In this document: positions 1 to 13,100 of the stretch, piece by piece
Layout: each line of letters opens with the position of its first letter
Position numbering within the stretch: position 1 is the first letter of the stretch
Assembly (NCBI GenBank): GCA_037954235.1
Contig: JBBMOA010000001.1
Location: 36,981,094-37,045,093, forward strand
Source of the DNA: Aulostomus chinensis
Taxonomy: Eukaryota > Chordata > Actinopteri > Syngnathiformes > Aulostomidae
DNA length: 64,000 nt
Reading direction: 5' to 3'
The notes under the pieces: generated by a model
Databases searched by the model: none
What the model was told of the DNA's origin: nothing
The model's input: the letters and a program-made list of their open reading frames with translations, nothing else
Translations under genes and position numbers: made by a program

Positions 1-1500
1 TTGGACGACCCCCCCCCCAAGCACTCCCCAGACTCTGTCTCCTCCACGGAGTACGTGCTGGTGGGATTGAGGAGTTCCTCAAAGTATTCCTTCCACCGCC
101 CAATTATCTCCCCAGTTGACGTCAGCAGCCTCCCACCCCCACTGTAAACAGTGTGGGCAAGTTGCCGCCTTCCCCCCCTGAGGCGACGGACGGTTTGCCA
201 GAACCTTTTTGGAGCCGACCGATAGTCGTTCTCCATGGCCTCACCGAACTCTTCCCATGCCCGAGTTTTTGCTTTGGCGACCGCCACAGCTGCACACCGT
301 TTGGCCTGCCGGTAGCGGTCAGCTGCCTCTGGAGACCCACAGGCCAGCCGTGCCCTGTAAGCCTCCTTCTTCAGCCTGACGGCTCCCCTCACCTCTGGTG
401 TCCACCAGCGTGTTCGAGGATTACCCCCGCGGCCGGCCCCAGCAGCCTTGCGGCCACAGCTCACAGCAGCCGCCTCGACAATGGCAGAGCGGAACATGGC
501 CCATTCGGACTCAATGTCCCCCACTACCCCCATGATGTGATCAAAGCTCTGCCGGAGGTGGGAGTTAAAGATCGTTCTGACTGGTTCTTCTGCCAGGCGT
601 TCCCAACAAACCCTCACTACTCGTTTGGGCCTGCCAGGTCTGCGCAGCATCTTCCCCTGCCATCTGATCCAACTCACCACCAGGTGGTGATCAGTTGACA
701 GCTCAGCTCCTCTCTTCACCCGAGTGTCCAGAACATGCGGTCGCAGGTCAAATGATACGACTATAAAATCGATCATAGACCTGCGACCTAGGGTGTCCTG
801 GTGCCATGTGCACCGGTGGGCATCCTTATGCTCGAACATGGTGTTCGTTATGGCCAAACTGCGACTTGCACAGAAGTTCAATAACTGAACACCACTCGGG
901 TTCAGGTCGAGCCTGCCGTTCCTCCCAATCACACCTCTCCAGGTCATGCTGTCGTTGCCCACGTGAGCGTTGAAGTCTCCCAGTAGGACAATGGAGTCCC
1001 CAGCCGGGGCACCATCCAGTACCCTTCCCAAGGACTCCAAAAAGGGTGGGTACTCTGAACTAGTTTTCGGCGCATATGCGCAGACCACAGTCAGGACCCG
1101 TTCCCCGACCCGAAGGCGCAGGGAAGCAACCCTTTCGTCCACGGGGGTAAACCCCAACGTACAGGCAGAGAGTCGAGGGGCAACCAAAAAGCCCACCCCC
1201 GCCCTCCGCCTCTCACCCGGAGCAACTCCAGCAAAAGAGAAAGTCCAACCCCTCTCAAGGACTCGGGTTCCGGACCCAGAGCTATGTGTGGAGGTGAGGC
1301 CGACTATATCTAGCCGGTAACACTCAACCTCTTCCACCAGCTCCAGCTCCTTCCCCACCAGAGAGGTAACGTTCCATGTCCCAAAAGCCAGCTTCCATGT
1401 CTGTGGTTCAGACAGCCGAGACACCCGCCTGAAACTGCCACCCAAACCACATTGCACCGGACCCCTCCGGTTCCCCCGATGAGTGGTGAGTCCAAGGGAG
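1..1500 (-). CDS. LINE ORF2-like endonuclease domain, partial, no stop seen
   Basis: This reads as the apurinic-endonuclease-like (EEP fold) part of a LINE polyprotein, which nicks target DNA for reverse transcription. In one minus-strand frame I see TWNVTSL near 1370-1391, RLDIVGLTS near 1300, LGDFNAHVG near 960-983 and STDHHLVVSW near 670-700. The Asp and His of GDFNAH and TDHH match catalytic positions of the family. The frame stays consistent from GDFNAH to TDHH, a gap of exactly 279 bases. I find no stop between about 1490 and base 1, so the ORF is open for some 490 codons and leaves the window before the polymerase. The true start codon is not defined. An intact frame suggests a fairly young copy. 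Plus-strand ORFs over this region are antisense shadows. Confidence 0.75.
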
Positions 1501-1812
1501 GACGTGCCTGTGTCTCCTCTTCGGGCAGGGCCTGGCCGGGCCCCACGGACCAAGGCCCGGACACCAGGCGCTCGCCTTCGAGCCCCCACCCTGGGCCTGG
1601 CTCCAGGGCGGGGCCCCAGTGCCCCTCCGGGCAGGGTACATGTAGCACTTGCTGGATTTTCCATGAAGGGTCTGTTGAACCGTTCTTTGTCTGGCCCTTC
1701 GCCTAGGACCAGTCTGCCTAGGTTGACCCTACCAGGGGAAAAATGCCCCCGACAGCATAACTCCTAGGGTCACTAGGGCACTCAAAATCCTCCACCACGG
1801 TAAGGTGACGGT
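1..1812 (-). mobile_element. 5' half of a non-LTR retrotransposon (Rex/RTE-like LINE), minus strand
   Basis: The minus strand reads as the 5' portion of a fish LINE: a GC-rich leader near 1650-1812, then an endonuclease-bearing ORF that runs off the left edge. The sequence changes abruptly to AT-rich 43-bp satellite just after about 1812, so the element's 5' end abuts the array. The leader resembles the start of a LINE common in percomorph fish. I could not decide between Rex1/Babar and RTE clades because the reverse transcriptase lies outside the window. The GC content is unlike the satellite next to it. Whether satellite resumes beyond the left edge, which would show insertion into the array, cannot be seen. 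Confidence 0.8.
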
Positions 1813-1821
1813 TCCAGGAGG

Positions 1822-4800
1822 AGTAAGAGTTGCTACTAAACTCAATTTAATGCTACAGTGATGTCGTAAGAATTGCTAATAAACTCAAAATGATGCTAAC
1901 AGTAATGGAGTGATAATTGCTAATAAACTCAAAGTGATGCTGACAGTAATGTAGTAAGAGTTGCTACGAACCTTTAAATAATGCAACAGTAATGTAGTAA
2001 GAGTTGCTACGAACCTCAAAATATTGCGAAAGTGATGTTGGAAGAATTGCAAATGAACTCAAAATGATGCGAACAGTAATGGAGTGAAAGTTTCGAATAA
2101 CCTCAAGGTGATGCTGAAAGTCATGTATTAAGTGTTGCTACGAACCTCAAAATAATGCGACAGTAATGTGGTAAAAGTTGCTACGAACCTCAAAATATTG
2201 CGAAAGTGATGTCGGAAGAATTGCTAATGAACTCAAAGTGATGCTGACAGTAATGTAGTAAGTGTTTCGAACAACCTCAAAGTGATGCTGACAGTCATGT
2301 AGTAAGAGTTGCTACGAACCTTAAAATAATGCAACAGTAATGTAGTAAGAGTTGCTACGAACCTCAAAATATTGCGAAAGTGATGTTGGAAGAATTGCTA
2401 ATGAACTCAAAATGATGCGAACAGTAATGGAGTGAAAGTTTCGAATAACCTCAAGGTGATGCTGACAGTCATGTATTAAGTGTTGCTACGAACCTCAAAA
2501 TGATGCGACAGTGATGTCAGAAGAATTGGTAATGATCTCAAACTGATGGGACAGTGATGTCGTAAGAATTGCTAATGAACTCAACATGATGCTAAAAGTA
2601 ATGTAGTAAGTGTTTCGAAAAACCTCAAAGTGATGCTGACAGTCATGTACTAAGAGTTGCTACGAACCTCAAAATAATGCGACAGTGATGTCAGAAGAAT
2701 TGCTAAAGATCTCAAAATGATGCGACAGTGATGTCAGAAGAATTGGTAATGATCTCAAAATGATGCTAACAGTAATGGAGTGAACGTTTCGAATAACCTC
2801 AAAGTGATGCTGACAGTAATGTAGTAAGAGTTGCTACGAACCTTAAAATAATGCAACAATGATGTAGTAAGAGTTGCCACGAAACTCAATATGATGCGAC
2901 AGTAATGTATTAAAGTTGCTACGAACCTCAAAATATTGCGACAGTGATGTCGGAAGAATTGCTAATGAACTTAAAATGATGCTAACAGTAATGTAGTAAG
3001 TGTTTCGAATAACCTCAAAGTGATGGTGACAGTCATGTAGTAAGAGTTGCTACGAACCTCAAAATAATGCGACAGTGATGTCAGAAGAACTGCTAAAGAT
3101 CTCAAAATGATGCGACAGTGATTTTGAAAGAAGTGCTAATGAACTCAAAATGATGCTAACAGTAATGGAGTGAACGTTTCAAATAACCTCAAAGTGATGC
3201 TGACAGTCATGTACTAAGAGTTGCTACGAACCTCAAAATAATTCGACAGTGATGTCGGAAGAATTTCTAATGATCTGAAAATGATGCGACAGTGATGTAG
3301 TAAGAATTGCTAATGAACTCAAAATGATGCTAACAGTAATGGAGTGAAACTTTCGAATAACCTCAAAGTGATGCTGACAGTCATGTAGTAAGTGTTGCTA
3401 CAAACCTCAAAATAATGCGAAAGTAATGTTGTAAAAGTTGCTACGAACCTCAAAATATTGCGACAGTGATGTCGGAAGAATTGCGAATGAACTCAAGATG
3501 ATGCTAACAGTAATGTAGTGATAGTTCCTAAGAAACTCAGTGATGCGTACAGTAATGTAGAAGGGGTTTCGAACAACCTCAAAGTGATGCTGACAGTCAT
3601 TTAGTAAGAGTTGCTAATGAACTCAATTCGATGCTACAGTGATGTCGTGAGAATTGCTCATAAACTCAAAATGATGCTAACAGTAATGTAGTGAAAGTTG
3701 CTAATAAACTCAGTGATGCTGAAAGTAATGTAGTAAGAGTTGCTACGAACCTTAAAATAATGCAACAATAATGTAGTAAGAGTTGCTACGAACCTCAAAA
3801 TAATGTCACAGTGATGTCAGAAGAATTGCTAATGATCTGAAAATGATGCGACAGTGATGTAGTAAGAATTGCTAATGAACTCAAAATGATGCTCACAGTA
3901 ATGGAGTGAAAGTTTCGAATAACCTCAAAGTGATGCTGACAGTCATGTAGTAAGAGTTGCTACGAACCTCAAAATAATGCGACAGTGATGTCAGAAGAAT
4001 TGCTAAAGATCTCAAAATGATGCGACAGTGATGTCAGAAGAATTGGTAATGATCTCAAACTGATGGGACAGTGATGTCGTAAGAATTGCGAATGAACTCA
4101 ACATGATGCTAACAGTAATGTAGTGATAGTTGCTAAGAAACTCAGTGATGCTTACAGTAATGTAGTACGAGTTTCGAACAACCTCAAAGTGATGCTGACA
4201 GTCATGTAGTAAGAGTTGCTACGAACCTTAAAATAATGCAACAATAATGTAGTAAGAGTTGCTACGAACCTCAAAATAATGTGACAGTGATGTCAGAAGA
4301 ATTGCTAATGAACTCAAAATGATGCTAACAGTAATGTAGTGATAGTTGCTAATCAACTCAGTGATGCTTACAGTAATGTAGTAAGAGTTGCTACGAACCT
4401 TAAAATAATGCAACAATAATGTAGTAAGAGTTGCTACGGACCTCAAAATAATGTGACAGTGATGTCAGAAGAATTGCTAATGATCTCAAAATGATGCGAC
4501 AGTGATTTAGTAAGAATTGCTAATGAACTCAAAATGATGCTAACAGTAATGGAGTGATAGTTGCTAATCAACTCAGTGATGCTTACAGTAATGTAGTAAG
4601 TGTTTCGAATAACCTCAAAGTGATGCTGAAAGTCATGTAGTAAGAGTTGCTACGGACCTCAATATAATGCGACAGTAATGTAGTAAAAGTCACTACGAAC
4701 CTCAAAATATTTCGACAGTGATGTCGGAAGAATTACTTAAGATCTCAAAATGATGCGACAGTGATTTAGTAAGAATTGCTCATGAACTCAAAATGATGCT

Positions 4801-7190
4801 AACAGTAATGGAGTGAACGTTTCGAATAACCTCAAAGTGATGCTGACAGTCATGTAGTAAAAGTTGCTACGAACCTCAAAATATTGCGACAGTGATGTCG
4901 GAAGAATTGCTAATGAACTTAAAATGATACTAACAGTAATGTAGTTGTAGTTGCTAATCAAGTCAGTGATGCTTACAGTAATGTAGTAAGTGTTTCGAAC
5001 AACCTCAAAGTGATGCTGACAGTCATGTAGTAAGAGTTGCTGCGAAACTTAAAATAATGCGACAGTGATGTTGGAAAAATTGCTAAAAGATCTCAAAATG
5101 ATGCGACAGTGATGTCAGAGGTATTGGTAATGATCTCAAAATGATGCTAACAGTAATGGAGTGAACGTTTCCAATAACCTCAAAGTGATGCTGACAGTCA
5201 TGTACTAAGAGTTGCTACGAATCTAAAAATATTGCGACAGTGATGTCGGAAGAATTGCTAATGAACTCAAGATGATGCTAACAGTCATGGAGTGAACGTT
5301 TCGAATAACCTCAAAGTGATGCTGACAGTCATGTAGTAAAAGTTGCTACCAACCTCAAAATATTGCGACAGTGATGTCGGAAGAATTGCTAATGAACTCA
5401 AGATGATGCTAACAGTAATGTAGTGATAGTTGCTAAGAAACTCAGTGATGCTTACAGTAATGTAGTCAGAGTTTCGAACAACCTCAAAGTGATGCTGACA
5501 GTCATTTAGTAAGAGTTGCTAATGAACTCAATTCAATGCTACAGTGATGTCGTGAGAATTGCTCATAAACTCAAAATGATGCTAACAGTAATGTAGTGAT
5601 AGTTGCTAATAAACTCAAAGTGATGCTGACAGTAATGTAGTAAGAGTTGCTACGAACCTCAAAATAATGCGACAGTAATGTAGTAAAAGTTGCTACGAAC
5701 CTCAAAATATTGCGACAGTGATGTCGGAAGAATTGCTAATGAACTCAAAATGATGCTAACAGTAATGTAGTGACAGTTGCTAATAAACTCAAAGTGATGC
5801 TTACAGTCATGTAGTAAGTGTTGCTACGAACCTCAAAATAATGCGACAGTAATGTAGTAAAAGTTGCTACGAACCTCAAAATATTGCGACAGTGATGTCG
5901 GAAGAATTGCTAATGAACTCAAAATGATGCTAACAGTAATGTAGTGATAGTTGCTAATCAAGTCAGTGATGCTGACAGTCATGGAGTAAGTGTTGCTAAG
6001 AACCTCAATATAATGCGACAGTAATGTAGTAAAAGTCGCTACGAACCTCAAAATAATGCGACAGTGATGTCAGAAGAATTGCTAAAGATCTCAAAATGAT
6101 GCGACTGTGATTTAGAAAGAATTGCTCATGAACTCAAAATGATGCTAACAGTAATGGAGTGAACGTTTCGAATAACCTCAAAGTGATGCTGACAGTCTTG
6201 TACTAAGAGTTGCTCCGAACCTCAAAATAATGTGACAGTGATGTCGGAATAATTGCTAATGATCTCAAAATGATGCGACAGTGAGGTAGCAAGAATTGCT
6301 AATGAACTCAAGATGATGCTAACAGTAATGGAGTGAAACTTTCGAATAACCTCAAAGTGATGCTGACAGTCATGTAGTAAGTGTTGCTACGAACCTCAAA
6401 ATAATGCAACAATAATGTAGTAAGAGTTGCTACGAACCTCAAAATATTGCGACAGTGATGTCGGAAGAATTGCTAATTAACTCAAGATTATGCTAACAGT
6501 AATGTAGTGATAGTTGCTAAGAAACTCAGTGATGCTTTCAGTAATGTAGAAAGAGTTTCGAACAACCTCAAAGTGATGCTGACAGTCATTTAGTAAGAAT
6601 TGCTAATGAACTCAAAATGATGCTAACAGTAATGTACTGATAGTTGCTATTCAACTCAGTGATGCTAACAGTAATGGAGTGAACGTTTCGAATAACCTCA
6701 AAGTGATGCTGAAAGTCATGTAGTAAGAGTTGCTACGAACCGCAAAATAATGCGACAGTGATGTCGGAAGAATTGCTAATGATCTCAAAATGATGTGACA
6801 GTGATGTAGTAAGAATTGCAAATGAACTCAAAATGATGCTAACAGTAATGGAGTGAAAGTTTTGAAAAACCTCAAAGTGATGCTGACAGTCATGTGGTTT
6901 GAGTTGCGAGTAAATTAAAAATGATCCTGACAGTGATGTCGTAAGAATTGCTATTGACCTCAAAACGATGCTAACAGTAACGTAATGATAGTTACTAAGA
7001 AACTCAGTGATGCTAACAGTAATGTAGTAAGAGTTTTGAACAGCCTCAAAGTGATGCTGACAGTCATGTAGTAAGAGTTCCTACTAACCTCAAAATAATG
7101 CGACAGTGATGTCGTAAGAATTGCTAAAAAACTCAAAATTATGCTAACAGTAATGTAGTGATAGTTGCTAATAAACTCAAAGTGATGCTG
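1822..7190 (+). repeat. Satellite array A1: diverged ~43-bp monomers
   Basis: The block is wholly made of 42-44 bp monomers of the type gtaatgtagtaagagttgct + acgaacctcaaaatgatgcg + aca. Five or so monomer types recur in a loose order. They differ in short segments: ctacgaacctcaaaataatg, ctacgaacctcaaaatattg, ctaatgaactcaaaatgatg, a shortened aactcagtgatgctta, and tttcgaacaacctcaaagtg. Together they suggest a pattern of about 210 bp, but divergence and shuffling are high. No genes or transposons interrupt it. Short ORFs here are by-products of the repeat. Array B (27.84-37.6 kb) is the reverse complement of this same subfamily. Confidence 0.95.
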
Positions 7191-10100
7191 AAAGTGATGT
7201 AGTGAGAGTGGCTAAAAACCTCAAAAACGATGCTATAGTGATGTCTTAAGAATTGCTACTAACCAAAGAAATGATGCTCCAGTGATGTGGTGAGAGTTGT
7301 TAATTACCTGAAAATGATGCGACAGTGATGTAATGAGAGCTGCTACGATCCTCAAAATGAGGTGGCAGTGATGTAGTGAGAGTTGATAGTAATTTAAAAA
7401 TCACGCTAAAGTGATGTAATGAGAGTTGCTACTTACCTAAGAAATGATGCTACAGTGATGTGGTGAGAGTTGCTACGAACCTCAAAATGATGCTGACAGT
7501 GATGTAATGAGAGTTGCTACGATCCTCAAAATGATGCTACAGTGATGTGGTGAGAGTTGCTACTATCCTCAAAATGAGGTGACAGTGATGTAGTGAGAGT
7601 TGCTACGAATCTCAAAATGATGCTACAGTAATGTCATGGGAGTTGCTACGATCCTCAAAATGATACTACAGTGATGTAATGAGAGTTGCTACGAATCTCA
7701 AAACGATGCTACAGTGATGTGGTGAGAGTTGCGACTATCCTCAAAATGATGCGACAGTGATGTAGTGAGAGTTGCTACGATCCTCAAAATGATGCTACAG
7801 TGATGTTATGACAGTTGCTACTAACCTAAGAAATTATACTGACAGTGTTGTGGTGAGAGTTGATAGTAATTTCAAAATCATGCTAAAGTGATGTCATGAG
7901 AGTTTCTTCTAACCGAAGAAATGATGCTACAGTGATGTAGGCAGAGTTGGTACGAACCTCAAAATGATGCTTCCAGTAATGTAGTGAGAGTTGCTACAAA
8001 CCTCAAAATGATGCTACAGTGATGTCATGGGAGATGCTACGAACCTAAGAAATGATGCTACAGTGATGTAGTGAGAGTTGCTACAAACCTCAAAATGATG
8101 CTACAGTGATGTGGTGAGAGTTGCTACTAACCTAAGAAATGATGCGACAGTGATGTAATGAGAGTTGCAACAAACCTAAGAAGTGATGCTACAGTGATGT
8201 GGTGAGAGTTGATACTAATTTCAAAATAATGCTAAAGCGGTGTAATGAGAGTTGATACTTACCTAAGAAATGATTCTACAGTGATGTGGTGAGAGTTGCT
8301 ACGAACCTCAAAATGAAGCTACAGTGATGTAATGACAGTTGCTAGGAATCTCAAAATGATGCTCCAGTAATGTCGTGAGAGTTGCGACTATCCTCAAAAT
8401 GATGCAACAGTGATGTAATGAGAGTTGCTACAAATGTCCAAATGATGCTTAAGTGATGTAATGAGAGTGGCTACAAACCTAAGAAATGATGTTACAGTGA
8501 TGTAATGAGAGTTGCTACAAATGACCAAATGATGCTAGAGTGATGTAATGAGATTTGCGACCAACCTAAGAAATTATGCTACAGACATGTGCTGAGAGTT
8601 GATAGTAATTTCAAAATCATGCTAAAGTGATGTAATGAGAGTTGCTACTTACCTGAGAAATGATGCGACAGTGATGTGGTGAGAGTTGCTACGAACCTCA
8701 AAATGATGCTACAGTGATGTAATGAGAGTTCCTACGAATCTCAAAATGATGCTACAGTAATGTCGCGAGAGTTGCGACTATCCTCAAAATGATGCGACAG
8801 TGATGTAGTGAGAGTTGCTGCGATCCTCAAAATGATGCGACAGTGATGTGGTGAGAGGTGCTACGATCCTCAAAATGAGGTGGCAATGATGTAGTGAGAG
8901 TTGACACAAATCTCAAAATGATGCTGATAGTGATGTAGTGAGAGTTGATACTAATCTCAAAATGATGCTAAAGTGATGTAATGAGAGTTGCTACAAATCT
9001 AAGAAGTGATGCTACAGTGATGTGGTGAGAGTTGATAGTAATTTCAAAATAACGCTAAAGCGGTGTAATGAGAGTTGCTACTTCCCTAAGAAATGATGCT
9101 ACAGTGATGTAATGAGAGTTGCTACTAATCTCAAAATGATGCTAGAGTGATGTAATGAGATTTGCTACAAACCTAAGAAATGATGCTACAGTGATGTGGT
9201 GAGAGTTGATAGTAATTTCAAAATCATGCTAAAGTGATGTAATGAGAGTTGCTACTTACCTAAGAAATGATGCTACAGTCATGTCATGGGAGTTGCTACT
9301 GACCTAAGAAATGATGCTACAGTGATGAATTGAGAGTTGCTTCAAATGTCAAAATGATGCGACTGATGTAGTGAGAGTTGCTACGATCCTCAAAATGATG
9401 CTACATTCATGTGGTGAGAGTTGATAGTAATTTCAAAATCATGCTAAAGTGATGTAATGAAAGTTGCTACATACCTAAGAAATGATGCTACAGTGATGTG
9501 GTGAGAGTTGCTACGAACCTCAAAATGATTCAACAGTGATGTAATGAGAGTTGCTACTAACCGAAGAAATGATGCTACAGTGATGTAGTGAGAGTTGCTA
9601 CGAATCTCAAAATGATGCTACAGTAATGACGTGAGAGTTGCTACTATCCTAAAAATGATGCGACAGTGATGTGATAATTACGATGAAGCTCATAATGAAA
9701 TTACAGTGATGTAGTGAGAGTTGCTACTAACCTCAAAATGATGTTGAAAGTGATGTAGTGAGAGTGGCTAAAAACCTCAAAAACGATGCTATAGTGATGT
9801 CTTAAGAATTGCTACTAACCAAAGAAATGATGCTCCAGTGATGTGGTGAGAGTTGTTAATTACCTGAAAATGATGCGACAGTGATGTAATGAGAGCTGCT
9901 ACGATCCTCAAAATGAGGTGGCAGTGATGTAGTGAGAGTTGATAGTAATTTAAAAATCACGCTAAAGTGATGTAATGAGAGTTGCTACTTACCTAAGAAA
10001 TGATGCTACAGTGATGTGGTGAGAGTTGCTACGAACCTCAAAATGATGCTGACAGTGATGTAATGAGAGTTGCTATGATCCTCAAAATGATGCTACAGTG

Positions 10101-13100
10101 ATGTGGTGAGAGTTGCTACTATCCTCAAAATGAGGTGACAGTGATGTAGTGAGAGTTGCTACGAATCTCAAAATGATGCTACAGTAATGTCATGGGAGTT
10201 GCTACGATCCTCAAAATGATACTACAGTGATGTAATGAGAGTTGCTACGAATCTCAAAACGATGCTACAGTGATGTGGTGAGAGTTGCGACTATCCTCAA
10301 AATGACGCGACAGTGATGTAGTGAGAGTTGCTACGATCCTCAAAATGATGCTACAGTGATGTTATGACAGTTGCTACTAACCTAAGAAATTATACTGACA
10401 GTGTTGTGGTGAGAGTTGATAGTAATTTCAAAATCATGCTAAAGTGATGTCATGAGAGTTTCTTCTAACCGAAGAAATGATGCTACAGTGATGTAGGCAG
10501 AGTTGGTACGATGCTCAAACTGATGCTTCCAGTAATGTAGTGAGAGTTGCTACAAACCTCAAAATGATGCTACAGTGATGTCATGGGAGATGCTACGAAC
10601 CTAAGAAATGATGCTACAGTGATGTAGTGAGAGTTGCTACAAACCTCAAAATGATGCTACAGTGATGTGGTGAGAGTTGCTACTAACCTAAGAAATGATG
10701 CGACAGTGATGTAATGAGAGTTGCAACAAACCTAAGAAGTGATGCTACAGTGATGTGGTGAGAGTTGATACTAATTTCAAAATAATGCTAAAGCGGTGTA
10801 ATGAGAGTTGATACTTACCTAAGAAATGATTCTACAGTGATGTGGTGAGAGTTGCTACGAACCTCAAAATGATGGTACAGTGATGTAATGACAGTTGCTA
10901 GGAATCTCAAAATGATGCTCCAGTAATGTCGTGAGAGTTGCGACTATCCTCAAAATGATGCAACAGTGATGTAATGAGAGTTGCTACAAATGTCCAAATG
11001 ATGCTTAAGTGATGTAATGAGAGTGGCTACAAACCTAAGAAATGATGTTACAGTGATGTAATGAGAGTTGCTACAAATGACCAAATGATGCTAGAGTGAT
11101 GTAATGAGATTTGCGACCAACCTAAGAAATTATGCTACAGACATGTGCTGAGAGTTGATAGTAATTTCAAAATCATGCTAAAGTGATGTAATGAGAGTTG
11201 CTACTTACCTGAGAAATGATGCGACAGTGATGTGGTGAGAGTTGCTACGAACCTCAAAATGATGCTACAGTGATGTAATGAGAGTTCCTACGAATCTCAA
11301 AATGATGCTACAGTAATGTCGCGAGAGTTGCGACTATCCTCAAAATGATGCGACAGTGATGTAGTGAGAGTTGCTGCGATCCTCAAAATGATGCGACAGT
11401 GATGTGGTGAGAGGTGCTACGATCCTCAAAATGAGGTGGCAATGATGTAGTGAGAGTTGACACAAATCTCAAAATGATGCTGATAGTGATGTAGTGAGAG
11501 TTGATACTAATCTCAAAATGATGCTAAAGTGATGTAATGAGAGTTGCTACAAATCTAAGAAGTGATGCTACAGTGATGTGGTGAGAGTTGATAGTAATTT
11601 CAAAATAACGCTAAAGCGGTGTAATGAGAGTTGCTACTTCCCTAAGAAATGATGCTACAGTGATGTAATGAGAGTTGCTACTAATCTCAAAATGATGCTA
11701 GAGTGATGTAATGAGATTTGCTACAAACCTAAGAAATGATGCTACAGTGATGTGGTGAGAGTTGATAGTAATTTCAAAATCATGCTAAAGTGATGTAATG
11801 AGAGTTGCTACTTACCTAAGAAATGATGCTACAGTCATGTCATGGGAGTTGCTACTGACCTAAGAAATGATGCTACAGTGATGAATTGAGAGTTGCTTCA
11901 AATGTCAAAATGATGCGACTGATGTAGTGAGAGTTGCTACGATCCTCAAAATGATGCTACATTCATGTGGTGAGAGTTGATAGTAATTTCAAAATCATGC
12001 TAAAGTGATGTAATGAAAGTTGCTACATACCTAAGAAATGATGCTACAGTGATGTGGTGAGAGTTGCTACGAACCTCAAAATGATTCAACAGTGATGTAA
12101 TGAGAGTTGCTACTAACCGAAGAAATGATGCTACAGTGATGTAGTGAGAGTTGCTACGAATCTCAAAATGATGCTACAGTAATGACGTGAGAGTTGCTAC
12201 TATCCTAAAAATGATGCGACAGTGATGTGATAATTACGATGAAGCTCATAATGAAATTACAGTGATGTAGTGAGAGTTGCTACTAACCTCAAAATGATGT
12301 TGAAAGTGATGTAGTGAGAGTGGCTAAAAACCTCAAAAACGATGCTATAGTGATGTCTTAAGAATTGCTACTAACCAAAGAAATGATGCTCCAGTGATGT
12401 GGTGAGAGTTGTTAATTACCTGAAAATGATGCGACAGTGATGTAATGAGAGCTGCTACGATCCTCAAAATGAGGTGGCAGTGATGTAGTGAGAGTTGATA
12501 GTAATTTAAAAATCACGCTAAAGTGATGTAATGAGAGTTGCTACTTACCTAAGAAATGATGCTACAGTGATGTGGTGAGAGTTGCTACGAACCTCAAAAT
12601 GATGCTGACAGTGATGTAATGAGAGTTGCTACGATCCTCAAAATGATGCTACAGTGATGTGGTGAGAGTTGCTACTATCCTCAAAATGAGGTGACAGTGA
12701 TGTAGTGAGAGTTGCTACGAATCTCAAAATGATGCTACAGTAATGTCATGGGAGTTGCTACGATCCTCAAAATGATACTACAGTGATGTAATGAGAGTTG
12801 CTACGAATCTCAAAACGATGCTACAGTGATGTGGTGAGAGTTGCGACTATCCTCAAAATGATGCGACAGTGATGTAGTGAGAGTTGCTACGATCCTCAAA
12901 ATGATGCTACAGTGATGTTATGACAGTTGCTACTAACCTAAGAAATTATACTGACAGTGTTGTGGTGAGAGTTGATAGTAATTTCAAAATCATGCTAAAG
13001 TGATGTCATGAGAGTTTCTTCTAACCGAAGAAATGATGCTACAGTGATGTAGGCAGAGTTGGTACGATGCTCAAACTGATGCTTCCAGTAATGTAGTGAG

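Noticed and set aside
153..698. 181-codon plus-strand ORF
   Set aside because: It is antisense to the LINE endonuclease frame, which carries recognisable motifs; GC-rich antisense ORFs are expected.
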